Positions 43,319 through 50,896 of a stretch of DNA of 64,000 nucleotides are shown here, one piece after another. Made by a program: the position numbers and the translations under genes. This DNA is from Caballeronia sp. Lep1P3 (GTDB taxonomy: Bacteria > Pseudomonadota > Gammaproteobacteria > Burkholderiales > Burkholderiaceae), in NCBI RefSeq assembly GCF_022879595.1, contig NZ_CP084267.1, forward strand, positions 496,001-560,000, written 5' to 3'. Below the pieces are notes generated by a model. The model did not search any database. It worked only from the letters and a program-made list of their open reading frames with translations, and was not told where the DNA came from. Each line of letters opens with the position of its first letter. The first letter of the stretch is position 1.

Positions 43319-44089
43319 TTAGCCTTCTTTCGTTTTCTGCGCAAGCGCCTCGGCAGCTTCCTTGAGCCTGTAGCTGCGACCATTGAATTCGAGGAGGTGG
43401 CAATGATGCATAAGGCGGTCAAGGATCGTGGTGCTCATCGTGTTGTCGCCAAGATAGGCGCCCCAGTCCTGTACGACGCGATTGGAGGTGACCACCACGC
43501 TTCGACGCAACTTGTAGCGCTGATGGATCAGGGTCTGCAATAGTGCGCCGGCGTCGTCGGGGATCGTACGTGAGAGGAACAGGTCGTCGAGCACGAGCAG
43601 GTCGCAATCGAGAATGGCACGCAGCCGCGCCTGCCGTTGTTCCTGCGCACTCAGCGCATAACGGTTGAAGAAGTCATCGGTCTCGAGATACTGCACCTTG
43701 TGCCCGTGGAGGACGGCCTGATATGCGACGGCCTTCGCCACGTGCGACTTGCCGGTGCCAGGCTTGCCGACAATTAAACCGTTTTCGCCAGCGGCGATGA
43801 ACTTCAGTGCGTGTAGCTGGAAGCAGGCTTGGCGAGGCAGCTTTGGATTGAACGACCAGTCGAATTCCGTCAGGGTAAGCCTCTCCTCGAGACCCGATTG
43901 CTGGTAGCGACGCTCGATGAGGCGCGACTGTCGCCGGTCGAGTTCGTCCTGCAGAATCAGCGCGAAGGTCTCCAGAAATGGTTGCTGGCTCCCTTGGGCC
44001 TGCAGCACGCGTGTCTCGAGCGTGTCGCGTACGCCTGACAGACGCAATAGCCTTAGCGCGCGTTCGATGTCCGGTAAGGTGGTGGTCAT
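43319..44089 (-). CDS. istB: IS21 helper ATPase IstB
   Basis: The 256-residue protein is an AAA+ ATPase: Walker A GLIVGKPGTGKSHVAKAVAY and Walker B LLVLDDLFLS, followed by the sensor region RRSVVVTSNRV. IstB assembles on DNA and activates the IstA transposase. ATG 44089 overlaps the istA stop by four bases (ATGA), the usual arrangement. The gene itself is intact. Confidence 0.95.
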   Translation of the reverse strand: MTTTLPDIERALRLLRLSGVRDTLETRVLQAQGSQQPFLETFALILQDELDRRQSRLIERRYQQSGLEERLTLTEFDWSFNPKLPRQACFQLHALKFIAAGENGLIVGKPGTGKSHVAKAVAYQAVLHGHKVQYLETDDFFNRYALSAQEQRQARLRAILDCDLLVLDDLFLSRTIPDDAGALLQTLIHQRYKLRRSVVVTSNRVVQDWGAYLGDNTMSTTILDRLMHHCHLLEFNGRSYRLKEAAEALAQKTKEG

Positions 44090-44980
44090 ACGGTTTCTCC
44101 CGTCGTGGAGGATCGAGATGTGGCGCTGTGCTGCGCGCCGGCGTCGAAGAGCTCGCTGTATTCGGTTGCGGGCCGGATCAACGGGTGCTCCTGGGTGAGC
44201 GGCAAGGCGAGTTGGGGCGCCCGATCGAGGCGCTCAAGTGCCTGTTCGAACAGCCGTTCGACAACGGTGCGCACCTGCCGGTAGCGATACAGGTGATGAT
44301 GCAGCGCGTGGTCGCAGGCTTGCTCGACGAGCCAGGCGGGATACTTCTTCGCCAGCGCGACGATGCCCCACATGCCGCGATGTCCGACGCGTCCTTCGGC
44401 GTCGAACAGATGCTGGCAAAGTGCCTTCGTTTGTGGGCCGATGTCGCCGGCGCTAGCGAGCGCCAGGCTCGTCTGGCGCGACGGATTGAACGGTCGCTCG
44501 CTCTCGGGCAATTCGAGTGAACCGGGCTGCGTGTGGCGTGGATGGGTGCGCAGCAACTCCTGAGTGCGCCGGTCGCGGATCTCAATCGTGGTGTCGTAGA
44601 TGCGCACGCTGACGAGGCTGCCGATGGGCGCAGGGCGCGCCGCATAGTTGCTGCGCTCGATACTTACTGTGGTGTCGTCCCAGACGGTGCGTACGACTTC
44701 GGTGAAGTAGCGGAACGCGGTGGCCGGCAGCGGCCGCAGATGTGGCTTCTCCTCCTGGAACATCGCTTCGACCTGCCGCCGCGCTCTGCCGTGGATGCGC
44801 CTGGCTGCCCAGTTCTCCTCCCAATGCATAAGGAATTCGTTCTGAGCTTCGAGTGATTCGAAACGCCGGCCGGTGAGCGCGGTGTTCTGCGTGTGTTGGA
44901 TCGCGTTCTCTACGGTGCCCTTTCGATTCGGGTCTCGTACGCGAGCAGGGTCGGCCACGACGCCGTAATGCTCAAGCATC
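44086..44980 (-). pseudogene. istA: IS21 transposase IstA, 3' part
   Basis: This is the C-terminal 297 codons, beginning MLEHYGVVADPARVRDPNRK. It includes the final catalytic Glu region (NRKGTVENAIQHTQ) and the C-terminal DNA-binding part. It is separated from the first part by IS3-type copy 2. The join after removal restores the typical IstA sequence NRLYAA-MLEHYGVVAD and a total of 550 residues. An ATG at 44979 could start an isolated fragment, but this would lack the first catalytic residues. Confidence 0.92.
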
Positions 44981-45025
44981 GCCGCACGGAAATTTTCAAG
45001 CTAGTTGTCGCCTCAACGAATAATT

Positions 45026-46105
45026 TCAGGCTGCCTTTCTCTCCTGGTTAGGGCGTCGTGGGGTACCGCCCTGGTTATCGATTCGATCCGGGTTCAGGTG
45101 CACAGCATCGACGCGTTGCCAGTTGCGCGTTGGGCCTTTCCACCGAAGCGGATTGCGTTGCCGGGCGTACTCGTAGAGCGCCGCGCGTCGATCCAGAATG
45201 TCCTGATCGAGGTTGGCATGACGCTGCGCCGGCGTGACGAACCGGATCGCGCTGTGACGATGCTCCTCGTTGTACCAGCGCACCAGTGCGCCCACCCACG
45301 TGCGCGCGGCAAACAGGGTATCGAATGCCTTGAGCGGATAAGCAGGTCGATACTTTAGGGTCTTGAACAACGACTCGGAGTAAGGGTTGTCGTTGCTCAC
45401 GCCCGGGCGACTCAGCGACGGCATGACGCCCAGCGCCTGAAGGGTGGCAAGCATCGTCGCGCCTTTCATCGGGCCGCCGTTGTCCGAATGCAAAATCACC
45501 TGGGCGGGCTGTATCGCTTCGCGCGCGCAGAGGTCCTTGAGGACTTCGCTGGCCAGCACGCTGCTTTCCTCGGCATACACCTGCCAGCCGACAATTTTGC
45601 GACTGAACACGTCGAGAAACAGATACAAGTAGAAGTACTGCCCACGAACCGTGGTCGGCAGATACGTGATGTCCCAGCTATACAATTGGTTCGGTGCATC
45701 GGCGCAAACCGAACGGGGTTTGCTGCGTGCCTGTGCCGGCCGTTCGCTGCGCCGGTGTGCGAGTTGCTTCTCGGCCTTCAGGACCCGGTAGAACGTCGAT
45801 TCGGAGGCGATATAGCGTTGCTGGTCTGCCAGTCGAGGCACGATCTGGCTTGGCGGCAGATGACCGAATTCGGGCGAGTTCGCGATCGCCAGAAGCTCGG
45901 CGCGTTCGTCGGCAGAGAGCTTGTGACGCGGCGCGTGATGCCGTAACGAGCGCCCGTCCACCGCGTCAGGTTCGCCGCGCTGCCAGCGCTGAACCGTTCG
46001 AGCACTGAGCCCTAGAATGCTGCACGCACGCGCCTGGCGAGCCCCGGCCAGGGTCGCCTCGCTGATCAGGTCGATCAATGCCTTGCGCTCTTCAGGGACC
46101 GTCAT
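45026..46105 (-). CDS. IS3-type OrfB transposase, copy 2 (intact)
   Basis: The 359-residue protein has an N-terminal HTH (QARACSILGLSARTVQRWQ) and an integrase core with the DDE residues in SWDITYLP, LHSDNGGP and NPYSESLFKTLKY. It is the intact reference for the split copy at 34566-38276; many residues differ between the two, most in the first 120. It overlaps orfA by four bases. Confidence 0.94.
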   Translation of the reverse strand: MTVPEERKALIDLISEATLAGARQARACSILGLSARTVQRWQRGEPDAVDGRSLRHHAPRHKLSADERAELLAIANSPEFGHLPPSQIVPRLADQQRYIASESTFYRVLKAEKQLAHRRSERPAQARSKPRSVCADAPNQLYSWDITYLPTTVRGQYFYLYLFLDVFSRKIVGWQVYAEESSVLASEVLKDLCAREAIQPAQVILHSDNGGPMKGATMLATLQALGVMPSLSRPGVSNDNPYSESLFKTLKYRPAYPLKAFDTLFAARTWVGALVRWYNEEHRHSAIRFVTPAQRHANLDQDILDRRAALYEYARQRNPLRWKGPTRNWQRVDAVHLNPDRIDNQGGTPRRPNQERKAA

Positions 46106-46602
46106 TCGGCCTCGCCCCCGAACAGCGCACGGTGCTTTTTTTGCAGCACCAACAGCGCCGCAGCTTCAGCCAGCGCCTTCTCCTTGCGTTTGAGTTCGCG
46201 CTGCAGCTCGAAATTGGCCTGCTTCAGATCCCGGACTTCCGTGGCGCTCTCGCGCCGACTACCGGTTCCACCGACCGTGCAAAAATCCGCTCGCCACTGC
46301 GCGAGATGATGTGCGAACAGGCCGCGCTCGCGACACCAGCTGTTCAACGCTTCGTCGACCAACCCGTGGCTCTCCTGCAAGGCCATCAGCCGTTCTTCCA
46401 GCGACCAGTCTTCCGGACGTCTTGCGTGTTCGGAGCCCGAGCTCCGCTTCGCGGCGGCGGCGCCTCTCATCCACTTCCTTAACGTCAGTACGTTCACGTT
46501 CAATTCGTCGGCCACTGCTCCAACCGTTCGGGGGCCGCGCTGCAGGACCTTCGACAGCGCCTGTTCCTTAAATTCAACAGAATACGTTTGTTTCGCCTTC
46601 AC
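46102..46602 (-). CDS. IS3-type OrfA, copy 2
   Basis: From GTG 46602, with AGAGG upstream, the protein is 166 residues. It has the HTH YSVEFKEQALSKVLQRGPRT, a second helix-rich block (DEALNSWCRERGLFAHHLAQW) and the coiled-coil end DLKQANFELQRELKRKEKAL. The open frame continues to 46647. Compared with copy 1, substitutions are spread all along, most in the middle linker, so the copies diverged before they came to this locus. Confidence 0.9.
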   Translation of the reverse strand: MKAKQTYSVEFKEQALSKVLQRGPRTVGAVADELNVNVLTLRKWMRGAAAAKRSSGSEHARRPEDWSLEERLMALQESHGLVDEALNSWCRERGLFAHHLAQWRADFCTVGGTGSRRESATEVRDLKQANFELQRELKRKEKALAEAAALLVLQKKHRALFGGEAE

Positions 46603-46664
46603 CCTGTACCTCTGACTCTTCTCGATAAGAAAGTTCAGAGGCGACAACTAGTCTGACGCCGGGG

Positions 46665-47422
46665 GCCGCATAGAGCCGGTTCAGCTCCGGCTCATATAGG
46701 TCGGGGGTGATGACACCTTCCCGGAGGTTATCGAGGACGACGTAACTCACGCTGCCACCGAAGTACCGGAAGGCGTCCTCATGTAGTTGCGCCCAAACCT
46801 GCTTGCTCGACTTCCAGACCACTTGCCGGAAGCTGCGCCGCGAATAGCGTAGCGTCATGACGAACAAGCGCGGGCGCCGATACCGGCCCGTCCTCGGATC
46901 ACGCGTCGGCGCGCCCTCACCATAATCGACTTGAGCTTCCTCAGCCGGAGCAAACTCGAGGCGGTCAAACTGCTCGGGATCGACGTGCCGGAGGGCGCGC
47001 ACAAAGCGTTTGACGCTGTCGTAGCTCGCAGTAAAGCCGAACTGGTCGACCAGATCCTGGTAAATCGCTTGGGCATTGCGCTTCAAGCGTATCTGCTGCT
47101 CAATCCACTCGCGATAGGGTTCGCTGGCGGAACGGGCGAAATTGAACGGTTTGACCGGTGCGACGATCCGAGAAGCCGGCGGGCGCGAAAGTGAAGGAGT
47201 TTGCGGTGGAGGAATTTGCGCGCCCACCGGCTCCGCCATGCCGGCGGGCGCGGGGGTGGAGGAATTTGCGTCGCCCGTGACTCGCTGCGATTCAAAGATC
47301 GACTGATAGCGGCGGATCGTCTTGCGGTCGATCCCCGTGACCTCGTGGATCTTGCGCTGACTTGCCCCGCGTTCGAGCAGCGTGAATATCGTGGCTTGGA
47401 GATGCTGCTTCAAGACGTTCAC
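46665..47422 (-). pseudogene. istA: IS21 transposase IstA, 5' part
   Basis: The first 252 codons contain an HTH (LLERGASQRKIHEVTGIDRK) and the first half of the integrase core (EEAQVDYGEGAP with the first Asp, YVVLDNLREGVITPDLYEPE with the second). The frame then runs into IS3-type copy 2. A Pro/Ala/Ser-rich linker near residues 50-75 is encoded by extra copies of the IS21 terminal repeat (47191-47270). It joins the part at 44086-44980. Confidence 0.92.
47191..47270. repeat. Terminal-type IS21 repeats inside istA coding DNA
   Basis: GTGAAGGAGTTTGCG (47191-47205), GTGGAGGAATTTGCG (47206-47220) and GTGGAGGAATTTGCG again (47256-47270) match the repeat at the IS21 right end (47505 and 47531). 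Two are in tandem. They code for the IstA linker. Confidence 0.85.
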
Positions 47423-47563
47423 CTCTCGGTCTCCTTCATGCCTGAAGGAGAAGAAAATAAACGTCCTGCGATGTCGCTACCGGCTACTCAACCGGGGGCG
47501 CGGGGTGGAGGAATTTGAAGCGCCCATCCCCGGAGGAATTTGGGTGCCCGCCGGGGCTTCTCG

Positions 47564-48274
47564 GCCCAAAGCGAACGGGAACTGGCGCGTGTGACCTATC
47601 CGCTGTACCGGGCGGCCGAGGCGCTCGCGATTCCCGGCACGGCGCCCCCGCCACCCATACAGCACTTCGATGTCGAACAATGGCGCTCGGCGCGGACCGT
47701 CGAAAGCCGAAGGATCATTCTCTTTCTCGGCCGAATCCATGAAGTGAAAGGATGCGATCTGCTGATCCGCTCCTTCCGCGAACTGCGCGCGAGTGGGCAC
47801 GACTATCAGTTGGTAGTAGCGGGTCCGGACGACAACGGACTCGAGTCGAAACTGAGAAGCGAGGCGGCGGCGCTCGGCATCGCGGACGCGATCACTTGGG
47901 CCGGAATGGTCCGGGGCGCGGACAAGTGGTCGCTGCTCCGGGCGGCGGATGTGCTCATCCTCCCTTCACATCACGAGAACTTCGGGATGGTCGTCGCGGA
48001 AGCGCTCGCGTGCGGCGTTCCGACGCTTCTCTCGAACAAGGTGGGCGTGTGGCAGCAAGTCGTCGCGGATGGCGCCGGCCTCGCCGATGACGACACGCAA
48101 CCGGGCATCACCCGGCTCCTGCGCCGTTGGGCCGAGATGCCGGCCGCTGAACAGTCCGCCATGAGATGCGCGGCGGAGCGGTGCTTCAATGAGCGGTTCC
48201 ACGTCAGGCATGTCGCGCGGAATTATCTCGCGCTGCTAGGCGGACTCGACGAGGTGGCACTTCCGGCGGCATGA
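47564..48274 (+). pseudogene. GT4-type glycosyltransferase, 3' part
   Basis: These 236 codons plus stop complete the gene begun at 42779: SERELARVTYPLY, IILFLGRIHEVKGCDLLIRS, DAITWAGMVRGADKWSLLRA and the sugar-nucleotide block LPSHHENFGMVVAEALACGVP. The C-terminal GT-B domain is fully open. On its own it lacks the acceptor-binding half. An open frame from 47540 reads out of the IS21 end. Confidence 0.92.
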
Positions 48275-48324
48275 ACCCGCCGTCGTCATTCGTCTCGTTC
48301 CCGAACACACGATAGGTCGATGCC

Positions 48325-49260
48325 ATGTCCTGCAACGCATCTGTACTCGTCCTCACGAAGAACGAAGAAGCGGATTTGCCCGCCTGCCTGCAGAGTGTGG
48401 ACTGGTGCGACGACGTCTGGATTCTCGATTCCGGGAGTGAGGATCAGACGGTGCAGATCGCCATATCGATGGGAGCCCAGGTTTGCGTCAGACCATTCGA
48501 CGGGTTTGCATCGCAGAGAAACTTCGGGTTGCGAAATATACCGTTCAAATACGAATGGCTGCTTATTCTGGACGCGGACGAACGTCCGACCGAACGTCTG
48601 ACGTCGTCCATTTACCGGTTCATCGATGAGGCAAGCGAGGAGGTATCGGCCGGGCGGTTACGCAGGCGCGACTTCTATATGTCCCGCTGGCTCAGGCACG
48701 CGCAGATTTCTCCGTATTTCATCCGGCTTGTCAGGCATTCACGGGTCAGATACGAACGGGAAGTCAACGAGGTCATGATCGTCGACGGTGATATCGCGCC
48801 TGTCGAGGGATTCCTCGATCATTATCCCTTCTCTAAGGGCATGTCGCACTGGCTCACGAAGCACAATGTCTATTCGTCGATGGAGGCGGCGCAGATGAAA
48901 GGCACTGCCGATGCATCCTTCAGAACCGCGCTGTTTCATCCAGATTTCAATCTGCGGCGCAAGCATCAGAAAGTCTTCTTCTATAGGATGCCACTGCGTC
49001 CGCTGATCAAGTTTTGCTATATGTTTTTCGTAAGAAGGTCATTCCTCGACGGGCGCGCGGGCATCAACTACACCATGCTTCAGTGTTTCTACGAATACAT
49101 GATTTCACTGAAGGAGAGGGAGGCGGTGGAAAGCCAGTCGATGCACAATCGCATGGTCGCCACGGATGAGGCTTCCGCAATCGATGCATCGAGTGTCGAA
49201 GATGCGCGAATCGCCATGTCGTCCGGCCAGGACGCGCACGAAAGCCCGTTCACACGATAG
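48325..49260 (+). CDS. GT2-type glycosyltransferase, WaaE-like
   Basis: The 311-residue protein is a GT-A enzyme with N-terminal SVLVLTKNEEADLPACLQSV, the metal-binding DXD motif in LLILDADERPT, and DGFASQRNFGL. A hydrophobic patch near the C terminus (KFCYMFFVRRSFL) may touch the membrane. WaaE/KdtX-like enzymes add a first sugar to lipid-linked or core acceptors. The start ATG 48325 lacks a strong ribosome-binding site. It converges with the Wzy-like gene. Confidence 0.88.
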   Translation: MSCNASVLVLTKNEEADLPACLQSVDWCDDVWILDSGSEDQTVQIAISMGAQVCVRPFDGFASQRNFGLRNIPFKYEWLLILDADERPTERLTSSIYRFIDEASEEVSAGRLRRRDFYMSRWLRHAQISPYFIRLVRHSRVRYEREVNEVMIVDGDIAPVEGFLDHYPFSKGMSHWLTKHNVYSSMEAAQMKGTADASFRTALFHPDFNLRRKHQKVFFYRMPLRPLIKFCYMFFVRRSFLDGRAGINYTMLQCFYEYMISLKEREAVESQSMHNRMVATDEASAIDASSVEDARIAMSSGQDAHESPFTR

Positions 49261-49272
49261 CGCGCGTGAGTT

Positions 49273-50541
49273 TCATGAGTAGTGCGCCGTCGGCGGCGTC
49301 GGTCGCCGGTCTACTCTTCCGAACCGGGCCTTCGTCAGAATCAACGCGAGGGCGAGCAGGACCACTTTGTCGTACCAGAAGAAGGCACCGTTGAATTGCA
49401 TCGATAAAAGAAGGAGGCAGACCTCGGGGGCGCTACAGCGCAGAAGCAAAATCAATAGAACGATCGTGCCTCCTACTGCGCCATACTGCAGAAAGATGTT
49501 GATGAGCGCGTTGTCGCTTGCGCCGCGTTCGATCCGCGCGCCGGGAATGAGATCGGCCGGTACCACTTTACCCAGAGACTCCGACGGCAGGCCGAACACA
49601 TAACCTTGCGCGAGCGTCTCGCCTGCTGCGCTGAGCGGTTGTGTCAGCCGGGAGCGCGACGAACTGTCCGAACCGTCCGAGATGTCGTTCCACCTGTTGC
49701 TCATGAACACGAACGCCACACTCAGAAAGAGAAAAGTGACGAGGACCACCAGGAGTGTCCTCAACGGAGACTGCTTGTTCAGGACGAGAAACATGACCAC
49801 GAGAGCAAGAATGCCGCTAGCGGTCTGAGCCATCAGGACCGTCGCCATCGCGGCGCTCATGAACGCAATCATCTCGCGCCGGCTGTCCGCCAAAAGTTTG
49901 TGACCGACAAACACCAGACATACCACGACGAAGCCCAAATAGGACGGCTCCGCGAAGGTCGCGCACGGACGCATCACAATACGGATGCCGTGAAGTTTCT
50001 CGAAGTCCAGCCAACATGCCGACGACGTCCAGCAATCGGTCGAGTTGATGGTCGCGGGGTAGTACATCGATGGAACGAAGAACCGTCCGGTGCGATCGAG
50101 TTGCAGGTCGATCGTCTGCAATGTCGTCATGACGAGCAGCGCGATCATGAGCACCCAAAGTCCCCATTTGATCGCGGTCTTGTTGCCATCGGTAAAGTCG
50201 AACCTGACTCGTTTCAGACTCACTATCATGAAGAAACACGCCGCCTCCCGCAACGACCGATACAGGCCATCGAGATGAAACTCGTCAGGCATGAATAAAT
50301 GAGGGAGGATCATCACGCTCGCGCCGATGATCGCCAGCGCGAACCACAACGCATTCAGTTTTCGGATAGCGGTCAGGACCGCTAATACGAAACATGCTCC
50401 TGCCACCGAGAGGTGGGACGTGTAGCCGAATTGGATCGCGAGCACGCACGCGACCGTTGCAGTCACCACGATCAGACTGAGTGGCTTCACGCGGCGTTCC
50501 AGAGACGGCGCGGTTCCGACAGGTGCGGCCAGATGGCTCAT
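49273..50541 (-). CDS. O-antigen ligase / Wzy-like polymerase membrane protein
   Basis: The 422-residue protein has around ten to twelve membrane segments and a large periplasmic loop near the middle (FVPSMYYPATINSTDCW) rich in aromatic residues, the layout of Wzy_C/O-antigen ligase-family proteins. Late features are RIERGASDNALINIFLQYG and GAVGGTIVLLILLL; the RGASDNALIN part resembles the conserved loop of this family. It would polymerise or ligate exopolysaccharide repeat units in the inner membrane. It is on the minus strand, possibly led by its own promoter. Confidence 0.82.
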   Translation of the reverse strand: MSHLAAPVGTAPSLERRVKPLSLIVVTATVACVLAIQFGYTSHLSVAGACFVLAVLTAIRKLNALWFALAIIGASVMILPHLFMPDEFHLDGLYRSLREAACFFMIVSLKRVRFDFTDGNKTAIKWGLWVLMIALLVMTTLQTIDLQLDRTGRFFVPSMYYPATINSTDCWTSSACWLDFEKLHGIRIVMRPCATFAEPSYLGFVVVCLVFVGHKLLADSRREMIAFMSAAMATVLMAQTASGILALVVMFLVLNKQSPLRTLLVVLVTFLFLSVAFVFMSNRWNDISDGSDSSSRSRLTQPLSAAGETLAQGYVFGLPSESLGKVVPADLIPGARIERGASDNALINIFLQYGAVGGTIVLLILLLRCSAPEVCLLLLSMQFNGAFFWYDKVVLLALALILTKARFGRVDRRPTPPTAHYS

Positions 50542-50896
50542 AGGTCAGCAGAGGTTTGTGCTACCTGCGACGGTTCGATCTTCGGACAAGGTCATTCGAC
50601 TATTTTTTGTAGACCTTTGGTGAGGAGAGCGAGTTGGCCCGTCCGAAAATGCCATGAGCTTGTCCGGCGATACGCCTTGCGGAGGCAATCTTCAGGCAGG
50701 GGTCGCAACACGCAAGCCTACGCAACCAGCGTTGAGAAGCTCGAGGTCGTGCCGGATTCGCGAACATAACGGACGCCAATGATCGCGTAGTGTTCTCGTC
50801 CTCGAGGGCGACCGGTCAAGCGCACGCGATGTGGAACGCATCCGAGCTCGGTGAACTCGCCATGGAATACGGCCATGCAAAGCCCGCGTCGGCTCG
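50542..50896. other. Gap between polymerase and kinase genes
   Basis: This 355-base gap lies downstream of the kinase and upstream of the Wzy-like gene, both minus strand, so it should hold the promoter of the latter. A 52-codon minus-strand frame (50718-50876, start ATG) is open and encodes a basic peptide with HRVRLTGRPRGREHYAIIGV; there is no good ribosome-binding site and I do not call it a gene. No hairpin terminator was recognised. Confidence 0.5.

Larger units (their letters stand above)
44987..46664 (-). mobile_element. IS3-type element copy 2, inserted in istA
   Basis: The element has the same CTAGTTGTCGCCTC inner inverted repeats as copy 1 (from 45001 and to 46651), and outer ends CGGAAATT at 44987 and GACGCCGGGG to 46664. 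GCCGCA at 44981-44986 and 46665-46670 is the target duplication (five or six bases; a C run makes the exact border ambiguous). The length is 1678 bases. It lies in the opposite orientation to copy 1 and encodes intact orfA and orfB, so it is the likely active copy. Confidence 0.92.
43241..47556 (-). mobile_element. IS21-family element, split by IS3-type copy 2
   Basis: The element lies between CTTCTCG target duplications at 43234-43240 and 47557-47563. Its ends are related inverted repeats beginning CCCGG-CGGGCA and carry several copies of CAAATTCCTCCAC: at 43256 and 43280 on the left, and at 47505 and 47531 (reversed) on the right. Such multiple terminal repeats are typical of IS21. It encodes istA (split) and istB on the minus strand. 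Without the inner element and its extra target copy it is about 2.63 kb. Confidence 0.92.

Noticed and set aside
34007..46664. A composite transposon formed by the two IS3-type copies
   Set aside because: Each copy has its own, different target duplication (ATTGC; GCCGCA), they sit inside other elements, and their proteins have diverged, so they are independent insertions.
49887..49896. CCGCCAAAAG inside the Wzy-like gene
   Set aside because: It is a single half-site in coding DNA with no partner 21 bases away.
50617..50637. TTGG-N13-TTGG pair upstream of the Wzy-like gene as a fourth copy of the GCCAA repeat on the minus strand
   Set aside because: The spacing is 17, not 21, and the TTTCCGCC spacer is missing.
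50718..50876. A 52-codon minus-strand frame as a small gene
   Set aside because: It lacks a good ribosome-binding site and a recognisable family, so it is mentioned only in the intergenic entry.
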